Positions 61,325 to 64,000 of a DNA stretch of 64,000 nt are shown one piece after another (the first letter of the stretch is position 1; each line of letters starts with the position of its first letter). The DNA comes from VAXT01 sp963698015 (lineage in GTDB: Bacteria; Actinomycetota; Thermoleophilia; Gaiellales; Gaiellaceae). The translations under genes and the position numbers were made by a program. The stretch covers positions 2,480,001-2,544,000 of the forward strand of contig OY969109.1 of the NCBI GenBank assembly GCA_963698015.1, written 5' to 3'. The notes below the pieces were generated by a model. That model was not told the origin of the DNA. It saw only the letters and a program-made list of their open reading frames with translations, and ran no database searches.

Positions 61325-61774
61325 CGGTCCTCCTCTCTTTCGGACGGCAAGTATGCCCCCGCGGAGGGAGACGAGACCGACCTGAAGGAAAAAACCGCCG
61401 GCTGGGAACGGGCGGAGTAGGGCCACCTGTGAAGGCAGCCGGGTTCCGTGTTCGGGTAGGGAGGGTTCCTAAGTAGAGCCCGGGCCTATATACAGGTGGC
61501 CGCCAAAAATTGTAGCTAGCAGACGCAGCCCTACGGCGAGGCCGAACTTCACGAACCTAACGGCCTCGGGTTGATTGCGAAGAGGCTGCGTCGTCGGCGG
61601 GTCTTTGGCCGAGCGACGTCATGCGGTCGTCCTAGCGAGTCATGGCGCGAACATCCCCGTCGGCGGCCTGCCGTCGCAGCCCATCGATCATCTATCTCGC
61701 GTCCATGGATCGGGGCCGCTCTGACGCTCACACTCCACGACGAGAACCAAGGTGTCCATGACGAAGGAGCGACC
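61325..61774. other. Gene-free spacer with a long-range inverted repeat
   Basis: No coding frame is supported. GGCCACCTGT (61421-61430) and ACAGGTGGCC (61492-61501) are a perfect 10 bp inverted repeat enclosing 61 nt. An AT-rich patch (CAAAAATTGTAGCTAG) follows at about 61504-61519. Confidence 0.5.
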
Positions 61775-62092
61775 ATGACCAGCACAAACACCACGCAAGA
61801 GCCGTATCGAGAGCTCGCCCACCGAGAGAATGACGGCGTCGAGGTCGTGCTCTACTGGCATCAGCCCTCAGACGAGCTGACGGTCACCCTCTCGGACGAA
61901 CGGAACGGCGTCTACTTCGAGCTTCCGGCTGAGCCACACCAGGCGCTCGACGTGTTCAACCACCCCTACGCGCATGCCGCGTTTCAGGGCCTCACCTACC
62001 AGGAGGCGCCTCTGCCCTCGTCGGCCGAAGCCGTCGCGACGGACAAGAGGTCGTTACCGACCGGTCGTCCGACGAATCCACCAGGAGAATGA
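61775..62092 (+). CDS. Small hypothetical protein
   Basis: 105 aa from ATG 61775, with AAGGAG upstream. The central part (NDGVEVVLYWHQPSDELTV and NGVYFELPAEPHQALDVFNH) looks like a compact beta-sheet domain conserved in soil actinobacteria, of unknown function. The C-terminal 25 residues are Ser/Pro-rich and probably disordered. Confidence 0.7.
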   Translation: MTSTNTTQEPYRELAHRENDGVEVVLYWHQPSDELTVTLSDERNGVYFELPAEPHQALDVFNHPYAHAAFQGLTYQEAPLPSSAEAVATDKRSLPTGRPTNPPGE

Positions 62093-62374
62093 GGGACGGG
62101 GCGGGGAACGCCGGCCGATATCGGCTGAATCGCATCAACGGCTGCGGAAAGCCGTTTCGCCCTTGTTCGCGAGCGGCGATCTACGCCTTCGACAGCAACG
62201 AGGCCGCTGGGACCGCGGAAAGAGAACGACAATGAGGCGCTATCGAGTCCTCGTCAGGCGACAATGGCACTGACCCAGGCGAGCGCCCGTTGTGCGGTCG
62301 CTCGACATCATCGTGCCGACTCGAACGCGGTAGAGTCGCCTCAGTCCGACCGACGGAGGAGCAGAGGGACGGGC

Positions 62375-63736
62375 ATGTACGCAGTTGTCGACCCCGCGAC
62401 CGGCGAAACGGTCAAGGAGTACCCGACGATCACCGACGACGAGCTGCGGGACGCGGTCGCCCGCGCCGACCGGGCGCACCGGGAATGGTCGAAAGCTGCG
62501 ACTGTCGCCGATCGTGCCTCGCTCGTGCGGCGCGTCGGCGAGCTGCACTCGGAACGGCGAAAGGAGCTCGCGGAGATCATCGTCGCCGAGATGGGCAAGC
62601 CGGTCGGTCAGGCGCGGGGCGAGGTCGACTTCTGCGCGTCGATCTACGAGTTCTACGCCGACAATGCGGAAGCCCTGATGGCGCACGAGCCGATCGAGCT
62701 CCTCGGTGGTCAGGGGTCGGCCGTCGTCCGCCGTAGCTCGCTGGGCGTGCTGCTGGGGATCATGCCGTGGAACTTCCCCTACTACCAGGTCGCACGCTTC
62801 GCGGCGCCGAACCTGATCATCGGCAATACGGTCCTGTTGAAGCACGCGCCCCAGTGCCCGCAGTCGGCCGAGGCGATGGCGCAGATGTTCGTCGACGCTG
62901 GCTTCCCCGACGGCGCCTACGTGAACATCTACGCCACGAACGAGCAGATCGAGTGGGTGATCCCCGACCAGCGCGTCCGCGGCGTCTCGGTCACCGGCTC
63001 CGAGCGTGCCGGCGCCGCCGTCGCGGAGATCGCTGGCCGGAATCTAACGAAGGTCGTGCTGGAGCTCGGCGGCTCCGACCCGTTCATCGTCCTCGGCACC
63101 GACAACCTCGACAAGACGGTCGAGGACGCCGTCGCAGCCCGGATCGACAACGCCGGCCAGTCGTGCAACGGCGCGAAACGGTTCATCGTGATCGACGAGC
63201 TCTACGAGCCGTTCCTCGAGAAGTTCACGGCCGCGCTCACCGCTGTGAAGCAGGGTGATCCGCGCGAGCGCGAGACCGAGTGCGGGCCGCTGGCCTCTCA
63301 GGTCGCGGCCGATCGCCTCGAGGATCAGGTCCGGCGCGCGGTCGAGCAGGGCGCGACGGTCGTCGCGGGCGGCAAGCGCAACGGCAACTACTTTGAGCCG
63401 ACGGTGCTTACGGACATCACGCCGGAGAACGACATCTACCGTGAAGAGCTGTTCGGCCCGGTCGCCCAGGTCTATCGCGTGCCGTCGGAGGAGGAGGCGG
63501 TCGCACTGGCAAACGACACGCCGTTCGGGCTCGGCTCGTACGTGATGACGAACGACCTGGAGCAGGCCGGGCGCGTCGCGGACCAGATTGACGCCGGCAT
63601 GGTCTACGTGAACATCGTCGGCGCGGACGCTGCCGAGACGCCGTTCGGCGGCACGAAACGCTCCGGCTTCGGACGCGAGCTCGGCCGCTACGGCGCCGAC
63701 GAGTTCGTCAACAAGAAGCTGATCCGCATCGGTTGA
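62375..63736 (+). CDS. NAD(P)-dependent aldehyde dehydrogenase (succinate-semialdehyde dehydrogenase type)
   Basis: 453 aa. NAD-binding MPWNFPYYQVARFAAP, TGSERAGAAVAE, the base Glu in LELGGSDP, the nucleophile Cys in NAGQSCNGAKR and the C-terminal PFGGTKRSGFGRELG are all present. Sequence style fits GabD1-like enzymes that oxidise succinate semialdehyde to succinate, but related aldehydes are possible. ATG 62375 is followed directly by the conserved VDPATGE segment. A TAGAGT box at about 62331 could be the -10 of a leadered mRNA. Confidence 0.9.
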   Translation: MYAVVDPATGETVKEYPTITDDELRDAVARADRAHREWSKAATVADRASLVRRVGELHSERRKELAEIIVAEMGKPVGQARGEVDFCASIYEFYADNAEALMAHEPIELLGGQGSAVVRRSSLGVLLGIMPWNFPYYQVARFAAPNLIIGNTVLLKHAPQCPQSAEAMAQMFVDAGFPDGAYVNIYATNEQIEWVIPDQRVRGVSVTGSERAGAAVAEIAGRNLTKVVLELGGSDPFIVLGTDNLDKTVEDAVAARIDNAGQSCNGAKRFIVIDELYEPFLEKFTAALTAVKQGDPRERETECGPLASQVAADRLEDQVRRAVEQGATVVAGGKRNGNYFEPTVLTDITPENDIYREELFGPVAQVYRVPSEEEAVALANDTPFGLGSYVMTNDLEQAGRVADQIDAGMVYVNIVGADAAETPFGGTKRSGFGRELGRYGADEFVNKKLIRIG

Positions 63737-64000
63737 GCAAGAGGATCGTCTTCCTCCCGAAGGCTCCCGGAATCGTGCAAGCGTGCTGACCCATCCGGCG
63801 TGTCGCTGTCCTCCACGGAGTCGGTCGCGGCAGGCCTCCCGTGGCCGGAGCCGGATTTGTGCCATACCCGTGTCTGCAAGAGCTGCCTGACCTTTGCTCC
63901 GAACACGAGCGCTCGATCCACGCTCGCGCCCGGGCTCTCAGGTCGTCACTCAGACCACTGGAGCCAGAGCGCGCCACGCCATCCCTCCGCTAATACAAGC
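63737..64000. other. No gene seen at the window end
   Basis: Open frames on the minus strand here are Arg/Ser-rich without conserved character, start signal or TAnnnT box. The last 20 bp become AT-rich, suggesting an intergenic region. Confidence 0.4.

Noticed and set aside
63708..63977. Minus-strand frames at the right end
   Set aside because: Ser/Arg-rich with no conserved pattern or start signal, and partly antisense to the aldehyde dehydrogenase gene.

Overview
This is a high-GC bacterial chromosome segment with dense, mostly co-directional genes, many GTG/TTG starts and 1-4 nt stop/start overlaps. The gene content (FtsR/GarA pair, RsiG-like protein, MurT/GatD, RNase J plus RNase Y, BMP-type nucleoside ABC transporter) points to Actinobacteriota. 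The combination of DapL-type lysine synthesis, short DapB and a single-motif RsiG suggests a deep-branching class such as Thermoleophilia (Gaiellales/Solirubrobacterales). That placement is inference; no rRNA gene is present.

Layout: 1-7.3 kb is an RNA-processing and translation block (nrnA, truB, ribF, rpsO, pnp) with a gamma-glutamyltransferase in between. 7.3-15.7 kb has an M16 peptidase, dapB, dapA, rnj and ftsK. 15.7-20.8 kb is a four-gene purine-nucleoside/BMP ABC importer. 21-34.8 kb is a long + strand housekeeping run: rodZ-like, cinA, thpR, recA, recX, rny, miaB, a HCxxGKDRTG phosphatase, miaA, dapF, dapL, hflX, dut, nudix. 34.9-37 kb (minus) is gatD-murT, for amidation of lipid II. 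37-42 kb has a secreted subtilase with unusual Trp repeats and a GGDEF plus HD-GYP membrane protein. 42-45.6 kb has an HNH-repeat DNA-binding protein, a class II amidotransferase and two convergent sigma-70 genes. 45.7-52.8 kb is accessory: two peptidoglycan-binding, cell-wall-lytic proteins, small membrane proteins and lipoproteins, hairpins and a DnaA-box-like cluster. 53-59 kb (minus) carries apt, ftsR, garA, rsiG-like, a nucleotidyltransferase/degenerate phosphomannomutase fusion and a pgsA-type synthase. 59-64 kb has hutF, arginase, small proteins and an aldehyde dehydrogenase.

How the genes connect: dapA, dapB, dapL and dapF together make up an aminotransferase-type diaminopimelate pathway, but the DapF has Ser at both catalytic Cys positions. 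Cyclic-di-GMP logic is represented twice, by the synthesis/degradation protein at 39.1 kb and by the RsiG-like c-di-GMP-binding protein at 55.5 kb. Many genes have a TAnnnT box 6-9 nt before the start codon, which indicates leaderless mRNAs. At least six genes, including pnp, miaA and dapF, are interrupted by single-base indels; in housekeeping genes this more likely reflects assembly error than real loss.
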